DNA of 64,000 nucleotides from Limnanthes douglasii subsp. nivea (GCA_036936605.1 JAUPFV010000002.1:337131215-337195214); one strand, 5' to 3'. Numbered from the stretch's first letter, positions 30,900 to 43,483 are shown. Translations and numbers: made by a program. Notes: generated by a model not told the origin, from the letters alone.

Positions 30900-31625
30900 T
30901 TACTTGAAATAGTTCCATTCTTCAAATCAACACATCAGGATATCATTTGTGCTGACTGTCAATATGGCAAATCACATCGATTTCCTTTTCAAAAATCCTT
31001 GAACCGTGCATCGTCGATGTTTGAGCTTGTACATTATGATCTCATGGGGCCTACGAGAATATCAAGCTTTAGTGGTTTCCGCTATATGATGGTTATTATT
31101 GATGATTTCTCTCACTATAGTTGGGTGTATCTCTTGAAGTCGAAGCTTTCACACACTTTGTTCAATTCAAACAAATGGTAGAGAAGCAATTCAGGTCTGT
31201 TTTGAAGTGTTTGCAAACTGATAATGGGGGTGAATTCTAGTCACACAAATTTTCCGAATTCTTTCGCAGACATGGTATTCATCGACAACTAATATGCATG
31301 GATACCCCACAACAAAATAGAGTCTCCGAACGTAAGTTAGCACATCTTACAACAATGACTTTGTCTTGGCTGCACAATAAAATCTTTCCTCAAGAGTTGT
31401 GGGCAACAACTATGCAATGTGCTTGTCATGTGATAAACCGATTGCCTCCATGGCATCAAAATCTCCATTTAAGATGTTATATACTATCAAACCTAATAAG
31501 AGCTACTTTAGAGTCTTTGGGTCTTTTTGCTATGTTCATATACTCAAGAAAAATCGAACTAAGCTTAGTGAGAAAGCAAGGAAGTGTGTGCTTATTGGTT
31601 ATGAAGTGAACAAGAAAGGATGAAG
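30900..31625 (+). pseudogene. Copia integrase region
   Basis: It contains CADCQYGKSHRFPF (zinc-binding end of GAG-pre-integrase), YMMVIIDDFSHYSWVYLL (first catalytic Asp), LQTDNGGEF followed at once by a stop (second Asp, about 31215), and TPQQNRVSERKLAHL (catalytic Glu, about 31310). The C-terminal part LRVFGSFCYVH, RKCVLIGYEVNKKG is at 31500-31620. All three DDE residues survive although the frame is broken at least three times. Confidence 0.85.
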
Positions 31626-31903
31626 ATGTATGGATCCTATCACTAAGAAGATTGTGACTTTTCATGATGTTGTTTTCAACGAGGTTTCTAATTTTTACCA
31701 AACTGCTGGTCCGAAAGAAAATTCTGTATTTATATCATTTGTTGAAACTGATTCTGAGCCAATCTCTACTCAAGAATACTCCGAAGAAATCACACTGCGA
31801 AGAACTACAAGACCTAGGAAGCCACCTATTTATTTAAAAGATTACGAAGTTCAAGAAAACCAATGTACTATCACTTCTAACTTTTTTTGTATATAAGTAA
31901 GAA

Positions 31904-32528
31904 TACTCCGATCTCCACAATAGTGTGATATTGTCCGTTTTAGGCCCACTGGCCCGCACAGATTTTATTTTGGTCCACTTCCAAAAGGCCTCACACTAAT
32001 GGAGATGTATTCTTAACTTATATACTGATCTTGCTTCCCATGTTTAACCGATGTGGGATGTATTTCTTCCCATGTTTAACCGATGTGGGATGTAGGACTT
32101 TGGTCGCACCTAACAATCCTCCTCTCGAACAAAGTACCACTCTAGCCTCCTCTCAATTGACTTCCATCCACCTACTCTAGTCAGGTGGAGAGAAACCTGA
32201 ACTCTAGAGCTTTAGGGTGGATCTATCTGCTCACATCATTCACCTTGAGTATGGATCTTCACTGCATCTGAGAATTTCACCCACATCACAACCCACCACA
32301 TCGCGTTCCGTCTGGGCCTGGTGCTCTAATACCATTTGTAGGGAATATTGGGTCAGTATATTATATAGTGTAATATTGTCTGCTTTGGGCCCACTCGCCT
32401 ACACAGTTTTGCTTTTGGTCCACTTCCAAAAGGCCTCACACTAATGGAGATGTATTCTTAACTTATATACTGATCTTGCTTCCCATGTTTAACCGATGTG
32501 GGATGTGGGACTTTGGTCGCACCTAACA
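31904..32528 (-). mobile_element. TRIM retrotransposon (about 625 bp) in - orientation
   Basis: Two direct terminal repeats, 31904 to about 32126 and about 32338-32528, share GGCCCACT, GGTCCACTTCCAAAAGGCCT, TTAACCGATGTGGGATG and ACTTTGGTCGCACCTAACA. On the - strand the repeat starts TGTTAGGTGCGACC. After the 5' repeat comes TGGTATTAGAGCACC (32324-32338), a tRNA-Met-type PBS, and before the other repeat a purine tract, GAGAGGAGGAT. AAGAA flanks both ends. It has no coding sequence, which defines a TRIM. One LTR has an internal 31-bp tandem duplication (CCCATGTTTAACCGATGTGG, 32037-32090). Confidence 0.88.
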
Positions 32529-32579
32529 AGAAGACATGCTGGAAAATGAGCCTTCATCCCACATTAACGCTCAAGGGAA

Positions 32580-33190
32580 GTTATAATGGGAGAATGCAAT
32601 GAAAGATGAAATTGCAGCATTGGACAAAAATTCTAATTGGGTTCTTGTACCGAGACTGAAATATGTTGAACTTGTTACATGAAAATGGGTTTATAAGTTA
32701 AGAATGCAACTGGTGAAAGCGTTTCTAGACACAAAACTCGTCTAGATGCTCGTGGTTTCTCTCAACAACATGGTTTTGATTATGAAGAAACTTTTAGCCA
32801 AGTTGCAAAGATGGCAACAATTTATACCATTATTTTTTTGGCAGTAAACATGGGTTGGACTCTTTGGCAATTCGATGTAAATAATGCTTTCCTCTACAAA
32901 GAATTGGATTGCGATATACATATATATAATAAGCACTTGGTTTTATTTCAGAAGAATTTCCAGAATATGTCTGCAAACTTAAGAAAGCACTCTGCGGTCT
33001 CAAACAAGCACCTCGTACGTGGTATGGTAAGATTGCTGAATACTTCTTATTTTGTGGTTATTATCCATCCGATTCAGATCCAAACCTTTTTGTGACAATT
33101 GATGGAATTTTAAATACTATGATTTTTCTTTATGTTGATGATATGATTATCACTGAAAATAATTCAACTGAAATTTATTTCTTGGTTTAG
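32580..33190 (+). pseudogene. Copia reverse transcriptase
   Basis: Domain pieces: WENAMKDEIAALDKN (about 32590), FSQVAKMATIYTIIF then LWQFDVNNAFLYKELD (about 32860, the first catalytic Asp in FDVNNAFL), and IFLYVDDMIITENN (about 33127, intact YVDD). Several stops and frameshifts, plus a probable short deletion near 33170, separate the pieces. Confidence 0.85.
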
Positions 33191-33261
33191 AAATTGAAGA
33201 AGCAGAAGGCTATTTTCTGTTACAAAGAAGTTATGCTACTAAGCTTTTAGCACAATTTGGT

Positions 33262-34009
33262 ATGAAAAATGCAAACTATACAACCACTCCAATGGATCCA
33301 TGTCTAAAATTACACAAGAATGAAGGTGAATTATTAGATGATGTGACCGAGTATCGCAAACTTGTGGGTAGTCTTCTATACTTAACGAGTACTCGTCCGG
33401 ACATTATTTTTTCTGTTGGAATAATATCTCAATTTATGAATCAACCTTGGGTTGGTCATATGGCTGCTGCAAAGCGAATTCTTTGATATGTGAAAGGAAC
33501 TTTAGAGTATGAGTTGATGTATCAAAAGAATACAAAGTTCCGCTTACGTGGGTTTGTTGATGCTGATTGGGCAGGCAATGTGAATGACAGACGGTCTACT
33601 TCAGGCTATTGTTTCAATACTGGTTCAGCAACTATGGTGCAGCAAGAGGCAAGACACAGTGACATTATCAACTGCTGCAGCTGAATATGTTGCAACCACA
33701 TTAGCTTCTCAGGAGTGTATTTGGCTTATAATACTTCTGAATATGTTCATCTTTTGGGACAATGAAAGTGTTATTAAAGTTGCTGGAAATCACGTGCTTC
33801 ATGGTGGCACAAAACACATTGATACTCGCCATCATTTTATTCGAGATAAAGTACTTAATCAAGTGATTGAGTTGAAACCTATCCAAACAAATGCACAGGT
33901 TGCTGATGGCCTCACTAAGGCTCTCCCCAAATCGAAGTTTGAAGAGTTCAGAGGAGCTCTCGGTCTAGTTAATCGAAATAATGCACTAAGGGGGAATGTC
34001 ACAAGTTAG
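33262..34009 (+). pseudogene. Copia RNase H and pol C-terminus
   Basis: YRKLVGSLLYLTSTRPDI, GFVDADWAGNVNDRRSTSGY (catalytic Asp in DADWAG), then after a frameshift near 33650 TLSTAAAEYVATT (Glu), HIDTRHHFIRDKV and QVADGLTKALPKSKF. Gene end and PPT directly precede the 3' LTR, as usual. Confidence 0.87.
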
Positions 34010-34253
34010 TGCACTCTTTACTCCTGTAATCTCATTTACAAGAAAACAGACAGTTCCAACTAGTTCCCAAATAGTTCACAAACTACTAAACGATGTTAGT
34101 GGAGTAGTGAGAATTATACTAGAAGTCAGACAGTTCCCAACTATTAAATGATGTTAGTAGAGTAGTGAGAATTATATTTTTCTATAAGTATTGAACTCAT
34201 GTTTTTCATTTTAAAATAATAAAATCAAACTTCTTATATGTTCAAATTGTTTA
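33997..34253 (+). repeat. Copia 3' LTR
   Basis: It begins TGTCACAAGTTAGTGCACTC after the purine tract and contains an ATGATGTTAGT duplication that makes it about 20 bp longer than the 5' LTR. It is followed by the TTCTT target duplication. Confidence 0.88.
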
Positions 34254-34788
34254 TTCTTTTAGTATGAAATTTTTTTTAATTCATAATTTACAAATCACAT
34301 ATAAAATAAAATGTTTTAATATTGTAACCTATTGGATTGATATCTACGTATTTAAATTTTATTTATCATTACTCTATAAAATCAAAATTTTGGAGAAAAA
34401 GAAACAAAATCTCTTAACTATATTCAAAATTTTAACTACAAGATATTTTTAAATTTCGATCGACAAAAATTGTTTACGTTTAAATATATTTTATACTTGG
34501 AAACTGAATTTTTTATTATATTTAAATTTTTATTTGTTACCATTTTGCATTTGTGTATTTTTTATTTTTTACTTTCATAATATTTATTTTATAAGTTAAA
34601 CACATTCTCTTTTATTGGTATTACATCCAGAAAAAGTTGATTGCTATGAGAAAATAAAATGGTGGTGATATTATAATAAAATACAAACTAATCTCAAAAA
34701 GTTTCCGTAAGCAATTGTTATAGCATTCTTTAACTTTTCTTTTAGTTTTAAGAATACCGAGCTGAATAATATTTATATATACACACAC

Positions 34789-34816
34789 GTAAATCACATG
34801 TTTACATGTGATTTAC
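34789..34816. repeat. 13-bp perfect inverted repeat with 2-bp loop
   Basis: GTAAATCACATGT and ACATGTGATTTAC are separated by TT, so a strong cruciform or hairpin is possible. Confidence 0.85.
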
Positions 34817-34899
34817 TTTTCTGTCGTTTTAATTTATATAAGTAACCTTTCTAACTTATTCATTTAGTCCGGCATTATTCTATTTTATAGTTATGTATT

Positions 34900-35150
34900 A
34901 TTTAATTTTTAGTATTAAATATAATTATTCAGTATCCATAATGGTAAATTAAATATTATTAAGTTTATATTTAAATATTAATATATTTTTTATATTATTT
35001 AATTTTTAATATTGAATATAATTATGCGGTATCCGGTAAATTAAATATTATTAAGTTTATATTTAAATATTATTTTTATTATTATTTAATTTTAATATTA
35101 AATATTATTATCCGGTATTTATAAGGTATTTATAATGGTAAATTAAATAT
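34900..35150. repeat. Three degenerate copies of an AT-rich unit of about 90-115 bp
   Basis: Each unit has TATTATTTAATTTTTA, TATAATTAT, a CGGTATCC/CAGTATCC core, GGTAAATTAAATATTATTAA and GTTTATATTTAAATATTA. Confidence 0.7.
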
Positions 35151-35164
35151 AACCAACGCCAAAA

Positions 35165-35290
35165 GATAAACCACACAAGGTGTCAAGCTCAACCGAGAAA
35201 GCATATGTAAAAAGATTCGAACTCATGATCTTTGGTCACGTACATGCGAACTCGACTACCCTTAGAAGTAATATTAATATAAGTATTGTT
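35165..35290 (-). mobile_element. Possible tRNA-derived SINE fragment
   Basis: On the - strand, TAGTCGAGTTCG resembles a pol III A box and, about 35-40 bases on, GAGTTCGAATCT resembles a B box. The stretch is less AT-rich than its surroundings. No poly-A/T tail or target duplication was identified. Confidence 0.35.
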
Positions 35291-35370
35291 TTGTTTTTAC
35301 ACGTCAAAAACTTAAGCAGCCTATAAATAAATTAAATAGAATATATTTCATAAATTGTATTTTAGTGTGG

Positions 35371-35422
35371 CAATGTATTTTCTTGCCATGTGTATATGAC
35401 AATGTATTTTCTTGCCACGTGT
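35371..35422. repeat. 29-bp tandem duplication
   Basis: CAATGTATTTTCTTGCCATG at 35371 is repeated at 35400 with one change, which creates a CACGTG G-box (35416-35421). Confidence 0.85.
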
Positions 35423-36713
35423 TATATTTTCTCTCATTTTTTAGAAAACCTTCTGTTATTTCTCTTTCTAATTTTAATTTCCGTTCTTAGGTCTCATTAG
35501 AACCGAATGTCTTTCACTAAATCCTCTAATTTTCTCATTCTACAAATTTTGTTTTAGATTAAAAAAAACTTATGTTTGTAGCATGTGCAAGGTAATTTTT
35601 CAAACAATTTAGTTTTTATTCTGATTTTTTTTGTTCATCTTCGAAAGCATAATAATAAAGTTATTATATCTATAATCGTGATTGTTATATACTCCAAAAG
35701 TAATGTATGAATCTGCAAGAGATGTTTCCGAATCATTTTCAAAACTAACCAAAACTAAAAAAAGATATTATCCATAAATTTGAAGGAAAAAAGGAAAGGT
35801 AGAAGTTTTGGACTATAGTTTTCTTATTGTATGTTTCTTTTAAGTGATGGTAACTATTAATTTTGAGTTTTAATTTCTTTTATCTCATGATTATAATCAT
35901 TTTTTTTCTTTTCATCTCTAGGTTGAGATTTCATTTTATAGGGTTTTGATTGAGTTTTAATTTTATGTGGTTTTGATTAAGTTTTTTAATTGGGATTTTG
36001 TTTTTGCAGTGATTGAAGATTTGCGATAATGAAAAATGAAAATTAGTTTTTCGGGAATTTAAGTTAGATAGAGATGAATGGACTGGATACCAAAATTTAT
36101 TTTGGTGCTCATAAACAACAAAATTGGACCAGAGGTATATTTTTTTTTTTAAATCTCTCTTTCTTTCTTTTATGGAGAAATTGTTTTTGGATACTATATT
36201 TATTTTATGAGTTATAACTCTTTGTTGTTATGAGCCGTAAATAAGCTTTCTTGATGTTGGAACTTGAGAAATAAACTCAAATTTCTAAAGTAAATTTTGA
36301 ATATTTATATCGAATATGCTTTTTTTATATTAATATTATTTTATTTTAAATGTTAGAGTTTTTTTTTAAATTTCAATTTAATCTAATTTTTAATGTTTAT
36401 ATTGACCAATTTTTTAAGTGACAAACTTTCGCACGGACTCTAAATTATGAAGTATTTTAAAATAAAACAATTTATTGTATCATTTTGTTAAAATAATTCT
36501 ATTCGTAAAAAAATAATTATGAATTTTTTTTTTATCGTTAATTGTTTTTTATTTATTAATACTCTAAAAGAAAATTAAGCATTAATTCAATTGGAAAGAG
36601 AAAATTAATATGTAATTAATGTTTATAATATTTTATGTACAAATAAATATAAAAGTTAATTTTGCAATATAAAAAATAAAATTCCTGGTGAGATGATATT
36701 CTAAACTTCTACA

Positions 36714-36716
<3 letters not shown>

Positions 36717-36765
<49 letters not shown>
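36717..36765. repeat. AT microsatellite
   Basis: About 24 uninterrupted AT units. Confidence 0.97.
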
Positions 36766-36770
<5 letters not shown>

Positions 36771-37369
36771 TATTTTTGTTAAGATAACTCTTTTTTGGAA
36801 ATTGGAACATAAATTATTTTTTATTTTTGAAAACCTAATTTACAACTAATATTTTTATTATTAGTAGTATATATTTGAAACTTTATTTTAAACTAGAAAA
36901 TCTTAGTTTTTATATATACTAAACTAAGTGCAGGTTTACGGTAATTCTAAACGCTTCTACTACCATTTTAATACGTTATCATTTTATATAATTATTTTAT
37001 TTATTCATGATTAAATTAAATTTGAATACTTCCTAGATATATAAAAAAATATCTGAACATTAATTCATATTAATTTTTATAATATAAAAAATTAATTTTA
37101 AAATGTAAAAAGAAATTTATGGTTATATAATATTCTAATACTTTTTAAATTTATTATAAAAAAGTTAAAAAGAACAAGTACCTCTTATAAATATATTAAT
37201 AATTATATATTAATATATTAGTGGTTTGTCAATAATTATATATTAAATACTAATCGTTTTTATTATTGATGTTATACGTAATGTTTTAATATAATTTTAA
37301 TTTTAATTTTTTTCATGTTGTAAATATTACAACAATAGTCTTTGCTTCAAAAAATCTATTTTTGGACTA

Positions 37370-37372
<3 letters not shown>

Positions 37373-37403
<31 letters not shown>
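37373..37403. repeat. AT microsatellite
   Basis: About 15 AT units. Confidence 0.97.
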
Positions 37404-37405
<2 letters not shown>

Positions 37406-39689
37406 TTGATGGTTCAGTATTACGTTTTTTCTATGTTCAGATTTTTAAGATAATAAAAATATGAATTCTTACCGCCTTTGGAGAAACGAGTTTCAAGATT
37501 ATGAAAATCTCAGCTAGCATGACCACATAACCGATGCTCTTGCTGTTTCGATTTGATATCTTTACTTCATCCTATGTTTTCGAAGTTGAGTACTGTTAGA
37601 TATTTGTCCAATCGTATGCGCAGGATTACTATATTCTAATCATATTGAGTGTATATCTCTATTGAATATGGTGATTTCTGATTCGGCTATTGTATATTGA
37701 TGTTTGGTCTATGAGGATTATTTGTAATGAATCTCAGAGTTGATGACTATTTGACGAATAATAGGTTGTTTTAGGTTATGAAATCGAGTATTTTTGAATC
37801 ATTGGTTAAATTTATTCAATGATAGGCACATAGCTATGTATGTCATTTTGTTAGACTTAATGATTAACATCCTTTAAGCTCTATTGTGGCACAAGCTATA
37901 TGTGATTTAGTACTGAAATTGTATAGCCTAAAATTAGTTTTTGAATTCAAGTGATAACATTTAAATTGACTATGCACCTCAGGTAATTCCATTGATTTGT
38001 AGTATGTTTTATGATGCTTAGAAACTATAGGTGATGGCAAAAGAGCCTTTTTTGTAGTCTAGCAAAATGTATTTCCCCAACTTAATCTTCAAAAATTGTT
38101 TGTAAAAGTTGGTGGAACTTGAAATTGGTTTTTGAATTGATGTCGTTGAAAATTGTCGTTAAAGGCATATAAAATAATTTTGTAATCCAGAGTTGAGTTT
38201 CATTGAATGGTTGAAGTACTCAAAGAAGTTTTGAGTCAATCCCAGTCGGGTGCTCTTAAAACTATTGCAAAATGTGTCAGTGAATCATCCCGCCCATCAG
38301 GTAAATCAGTCAGGTAGATCAGTCAACTGATGTGGCAACAATTGTCTCTACTCACTGTATGACAATGACTACCCATAAAACAAAACGAAGAGAATACAAA
38401 TATGAAATTCCTGCAAACTCCACATCTCTAGGAGAACAAAAATATATTATTCTTTCAGAAGTAAACTCATATGTATTCTTTGAAAATAAAATAAAAGCTA
38501 CTGTATTTAATATTGTGTATTTATATATTGTATTTATTATTTAATAACTTTTTTATAATTATTATATTGTATTTAATATTTAATATTGTATATTTATTTT
38601 ATACTTTATTCACTATTTAATAACTTTTTTTAAGATCCTTAAAGACACGTAGTTGTTTACCTTCTAAATATCGCATTCATATTATTTTATTCGTCTTTAA
38701 ATCTTTCTACTCGTGTTCCATCTTATAATATCAATGGTTTATTTGGTTGTGCAATTTTACCGAATAATATATGTATCCAATTTAATTTATATTAAGCATA
38801 TATCAAACACTTTATAAAATTGATCCATTATATATATGAATTATGTATTTGAGGTTTTGTGGACACTTAATTTATTTTGACTCTCTGTGATATAATCACT
38901 TAATAACAGGGTTGAACAATATTTCAGAGTGATAATCAATAAACAATTATATTTTTTTGTCATTCTTGAGATGTTTAGGCTATACACTCATTTTCTTTAT
39001 CTTTCACGAAGAATGTTTTTGTCAAATTTGGTGTCGTTTGTAGGAAACTTTGTAAAATATTTTTGTTAACCAATGTTGATAACTCGTTCATGAGTCAATA
39101 TAAGAGTTTTTTAAGATCAGTCAATACGTAGAACTCTAGTGGTGGTACCATAAACATCCAAAATTATATTTCTATAATTTGAAAACATCATTATTCAAGG
39201 TATACCTTCAATTATAACTCCTAATCCACTAGTAGTCTTGTTACCAACTCGGGAGGAAGTAGTTTATCTCATGTAATTTCAACAACTACTAGCAAGAAAC
39301 GAAGGCAATTTTATTGGAACAATCTTTTGTTATTTAGAATTTCAAATGAATGAATTGGGAAAGTGGTGCTAACTTGTTGCAAAATCAATTAGATAAGAAA
39401 TGATGTAATAGGTTCGACCAAATAACTAAAACGTTAAAGGTAAACTGAAAATATTTTAAAAGAACAAGAACTCTATGATAATGATAAACGATGAATTAAT
39501 GAAGTAACTTTAAAAGCAAAGGTAAGTAAATGAAATCTTGAACTAATAAATTTTGGTACCTAAACCAGTTTTTTATACTTTAGGTCAATCTTCATTAACT
39601 CAAATGATTCTTGAAGATGAATTACTTACAAAGTTTGATCAATATCAGATGAAAAATATGATGGAACTGGATATTCCAAATATCATATA

Positions 39690-40020
39690 GAAAATTTCTT
39701 AATATAATGTTTGAACTTAGTCCAGGTGTTATTTTGTGGAATAAAAAGCTTTTATGACATTTGGTGGAAATGTTCTAACATAGTTTAACAATCTTCCATC
39801 ATGATTTGTTGATATTTTTGAAGATCTATGTGATTCGTTCAAAATTCAATTCATTAAAAATAAATAAATTAAGCGAGATAAAGATTACATCATGCTAAAT
39901 TATTGAGAAAATAAGTGCAAAGATTCATTCAAAAAATGAATACTTTAAAATGTTGTGAAAAATATGTGGCTTTGACAACGTGTAAAAGATGACTTCTTAT
40001 TGGGAGTAAAGTATTGGAAT
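39690..40020 (+). pseudogene. Degenerate Ty3/gypsy gag fragment
   Basis: One frame at about 39745-39850 reads KAFMTFGGNVLT, a stop where Trp is expected, FNNLPS, a stop, then FVDIFEDLCDSFKIQFI. This matches the A..F..L.G.A..W...L...SI.SF.DL...F..QF pattern of gypsy gag capsid domains. Flanking sequence is too worn to follow. It lies just 5' of a LINE fragment and is separate from the large gypsy element further right. Confidence 0.6.
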
Positions 40021-40227
40021 ATTTTGTTAAATCTCCAATTTATAAGATAAGAAACTAATTGAGATGGTTAGAAATGTTTTCAAAGTTGAATAAGCAAAAT
40101 GAGTCGGAGTCGTGCAAGGAAAATTATCAGAACAAAGACATAATACTTTTGACACGAAGTAAGATGAAGGACAAAGAGTTCTTGATATCTCCGAAAAGGG
40201 AAGAAAAAAATAACATGATACATGCAT

Positions 40228-41800
40228 TATAATAGATGACTTATGGATTGAAGAACAAATCACCTTAGGAAATTCTGTTGTTGATCATTTTAAGGCTTTG
40301 TTATCTTACCAGCCTAATTCAATGAACTCTGATAACATTGAAAATATTATCCCTAAACTTATAACTGATCAAGATAATATAAGTCTAATCAATTTCCCAA
40401 CCACTGAAGAAATTCACAATGCAATCAAGATAGTGAGCCCTAGTAGTGTGATTGGTGTTGATGGCTTTAATTCTAAATTTTGTCTATCATGTTGGCCTAT
40501 CATATCAAAGGACTTGTGTGAAGCTGTTGTTGCTCACTATAATGGACAAGCTGCTCTTCAAGGTATGTATGCCACTACATTATGTCTTATACCTAAAGAG
40601 AGTTCACCTAAAACATGGCATAATTATAGGTCTGTCAACCTATGTATTGTTTTTAACAGAATTCTATCAAAAATTCTTAATGAGATATTAGCCACCATAC
40701 TCTTTAAGATCATATATGAGGATCAATCTGGCTTTGTATAAGATATAAGCATTCATGAGAATATATTAATTACTCATGAACTATCTCATGATTTAAGTAA
40801 GAAAATTACATGAGGTAATGTTATCCTGAAAATAAATACGCCGAAACCTTCAATATAATATCTTTTAGCTTTGTTATTCAAATCATGGCATCCTTTGGAT
40901 TCAATAGTCAATTTAAGACTTGATAAAAAAAGGGACATAAACTCAGTTAACTTCTATCTTATATTAAATGAAGATCTATATGGATATTTTAAATCCTACA
41001 ATGGTGCAAGGCAAGGAGATCGAGTGTTTTCTAGCCTTTTCATCATTACAAAAGAATACCTTCTTCGAGGTACACAAAAGCTTGTTCATAACAACAATGA
41101 AAATGAAATGAGATTTAATCATATTTGTGAATGGATCTTCTAATAATATAAATAAACTCTGTGTGTTTTTGAACCATTATCAAGATATTTTTTGTTAGTC
41201 TTAAACAAGAAGAAAATCACTTTTATCTCACCATTGAGAATGCATAAAACTATAATAAATTTAATAGAGTCTCAACGATTCAAACACAGTTTCTTTCCCC
41301 TTAAAGATCTATGTACAATCATTGATTCTAGTAATAAGGCTAGTTATTATGATAAATTAGTTACTAAAATAAGAAACAAAATCTTAGAATAGGACAATAA
41401 ACTATTGTCCTTTGGTGGAAGACTAATTTAGATTCAATCAATGCATGATGTCTATACCAAAATATCATGTCTAGATTAATATATTACCTATATCTATCAT
41501 AGCAAGAATTATTAGATTGCTAAACAAATTTATTTAGGGAAGTACAGAAAAAAAAACTATGATATGGTCCAAATGGTCTACTATATGCAAACCATTTCAG
41601 GAAAGGGGATTAAATATAAGAAAATTTGAAGATTTACAAAACACTTTATCATGTAAGCTATGGTTCATACTTAGAGATAAAAAAACATCGTGGTCTAAAT
41701 ATATGTCCTCAATATACTGTCAAACTAAACACCCACTTCAAATTAAAATTAAAATAAACGACTCAAAATTTTGGAAATATTTCTAAGAATTAAACCTTGA
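40228..41800 (+). pseudogene. LINE reverse transcriptase lacking its catalytic loop
   Basis: Motifs: GVDGFNSKF (RT motif 1 region), WPIISKDLCEAVVAHYN, LIPKESSPKTWHNYRSVNLC, NRILSKILNEILA, EDQSGFV (40298-40741), NGARQGD (about 41005), then RFNHI joined directly to VNGSSNNINKLCVFLNHYQD (41120-41175). The conserved block that should stand between them (CxxFADDxxIF) is missing. Downstream, LNKKKITF, KASYYDKLVTKIRNKIL, LSFGGRL and SKWSTICKPFQERGLNIRKF continue the ORF2 connector with several frameshifts. Confidence 0.8.
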
Positions 41801-42599
41801 TTTGTTCCCACTAGAAAACTATATTTTTTTGTACAATTGGAAAATGTGAAATTAACTTTTTTCTTAAGAGATGAAATCATACATATCATATCATCATACT
41901 ATCAGATAACTCAAACAATAATTGGTACAAAATGGATAAAATATAAAACTATTTGCAGAATGGTAACTAGAATTAAATTAAATTAAGTCGTTATTCCCTC
42001 TTTATCAAAAGAATCAGAAAAATAGTTTTACATGAATATATAAAGGATTCAATGAAATGGGAATTGTCTCATAATGGTTATATTAACACTACAAGTTATA
42101 TGGAATAATATTAGAAAAATACCAGTCTTCTAATATTTTCAAAAAGATCTGGAATGATATTACTTCAAAGAAGTGTTCATTCACTCTTTGGAGGATACTA
42201 AAAGGTCTCAATTCAGTGGATAAAATTCTTAAAAAAAATCTTTTGTATTATTGCCAAATGTCAATTCTTTAATAACACAGTATCTATCAATCATCTATTT
42301 GTCAATTGCAACATTACATGGAAAGTTTAAAAATACGTTGTAGGTCTATTTTTAATCATAATTAACATTCATATGACTATTCAACATTTAATCAGACGTT
42401 AGTTCTGGTCTACAAACAAATCTACCCACATTAGAACTATAGTCCACCAATAATTTGTTGGGTTATCTAATTAACTTGGAACAAATCAAGGTTTAATGAT
42501 AAAAAATAATCAATTAACAACATGGTGGACCATATATTCTATATAATATCTAAACTTGATTGTGCCCTAAGACTACTGGTATAGTGATATAAAGTCAAC

Positions 42600-42940
42600 G
42601 TATAAACTAAGTTGTTTTCATCACTTAAATAAAAACAATAAAGCAACTGCCCTTAAATGGATACCTCAAACAAATAATATACTCAAACTTAACTATGATG
42701 GCTCATGTCTACTTAATGAAGAATATAGTGGCTGCTGCATTATCAGATATAATAAAAGAGACATGATTGCTGCAATTTGCAGACTTTATAGAAAACAATC
42801 ACCAATTATAGCTGAAATTAGAGCTCTATTAGATGGTCTCTTATTATGTAAAGAAAGACATTTTATGCATTTTAATATTGAAATTTATTCAATCCTTCTA
42901 TTTGAAATGTTAACTTATATGAGAGCTCCCTTGTACCTAC
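42600..42940 (+). pseudogene. LINE C-terminal RNase H domain
   Basis: LKLNYDGSCLLNEEYSGCCI (catalytic Asp in DGS), IAAICRLYRKQSPIIAEIRA (Glu in AEI.AL), LLDGLLLCKERHFMHFNIEI. This is the plant-type RNase H found at the end of many plant LINE ORF2 proteins. It is broken near 42745 by a frameshift or stop. Confidence 0.75.
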
Positions 42941-43480
42941 CCAACCATTAGTTGTTGTAGAAAGCTAATATTTTCCTATATAAACCTAATACACATGTAT
43001 ATCGAACAAAATTATGCTGGAGATTTGATCACCAAATGGACATTAAAGTGTAAGATGAAATTTGACATCAGGACCAGGCACCTGCCCAACCAAGGGCAAT
43101 TGTTTTAGTGGAAAGGTTAGCAGTGGCCTACCTGAGAATTGATAATTTAAAGTTTATCTAATCATGTCGATTCTTACTGCATATTCAAATAAAATAAAGA
43201 TATAAACATATAACCCAACATTCTGTAAAGATTCATCTTTGCTACTAGTATCCACTATCTAAAGTAGAGAGAAATTCATGATTTTCTTTAATTTTTCTAA
43301 TCCTTAGTATTCTGTAGATAATGATAAGGAAATATAACTTTGGGGATCAAAATGTACATAAATAAAACCTTGTATGTTAAATTGCATAGTTAGAGAAGAG
43401 ATTTAGAGCTTTATGAATAGGTAAGGGACTTAAGTGCAATTATACCATTTATGTAACTGATTCTGTTATGTTTAAGTCAT

Positions 43481-43483
<3 letters not shown>

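Larger units (their letters stand above)
28822..34253 (+). mobile_element. Ty1/copia LTR retrotransposon with nested insertions
   Basis: LTRs at 28822-29059 and 33997-34253 both begin TGTCACAAGTTAGTGCACTC. A PBS TGGTATGAGAGC at 29060 is the near-complement of initiator tRNA-Met. A purine tract (CTAAGGGGGAA) precedes the 3' LTR. TTCTT flanks both ends (28817-28821, 34254-34258). Gene order gag - protease region - integrase - RT - RNase H defines copia. The two LTRs differ by an indel of about 20 bp and many substitutions, so it is an old insertion. A MITE (30361-30627) and a TRIM (31904-32528) lie inside. All genes are interrupted. Confidence 0.93.
34259..39690. other. AT-rich intergenic DNA, no conserved gene
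   Basis: Short open frames (for example 34264-34452 and 38332-38544) have A/T-driven composition and no recognisable domain. The stretch 37400-38330 is somewhat less AT-rich and could be a worn-out transcribed sequence, but I see no family signature. Local repeats are listed separately. Confidence 0.55.
40228..42960 (+). mobile_element. 5'-truncated LINE (RT, zinc region, RNase H)
   Basis: It starts abruptly at about 40228 with DDLWIEEQITLGNSVVDHF, the segment ahead of the RT, and runs through RT, connector and C-terminal RNase H to about 42960. ORF1 and the endonuclease are absent, the usual outcome of incomplete target-primed reverse transcription. No obvious poly-A tail or target duplication was found. 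The region around 42160-42320 matches the LINE at 59290-64000 closely. Confidence 0.82.

Noticed and set aside
32217..32444. 75-aa + frame in the TRIM
   Set aside because: TRIMs are non-coding; the frame spans the PBS and LTR.
35165..35290. A true tRNA gene on the - strand
   Set aside because: A- and B-box-like words are present, but I could not build the acceptor and anticodon stems, so it is reported only as a possible SINE.
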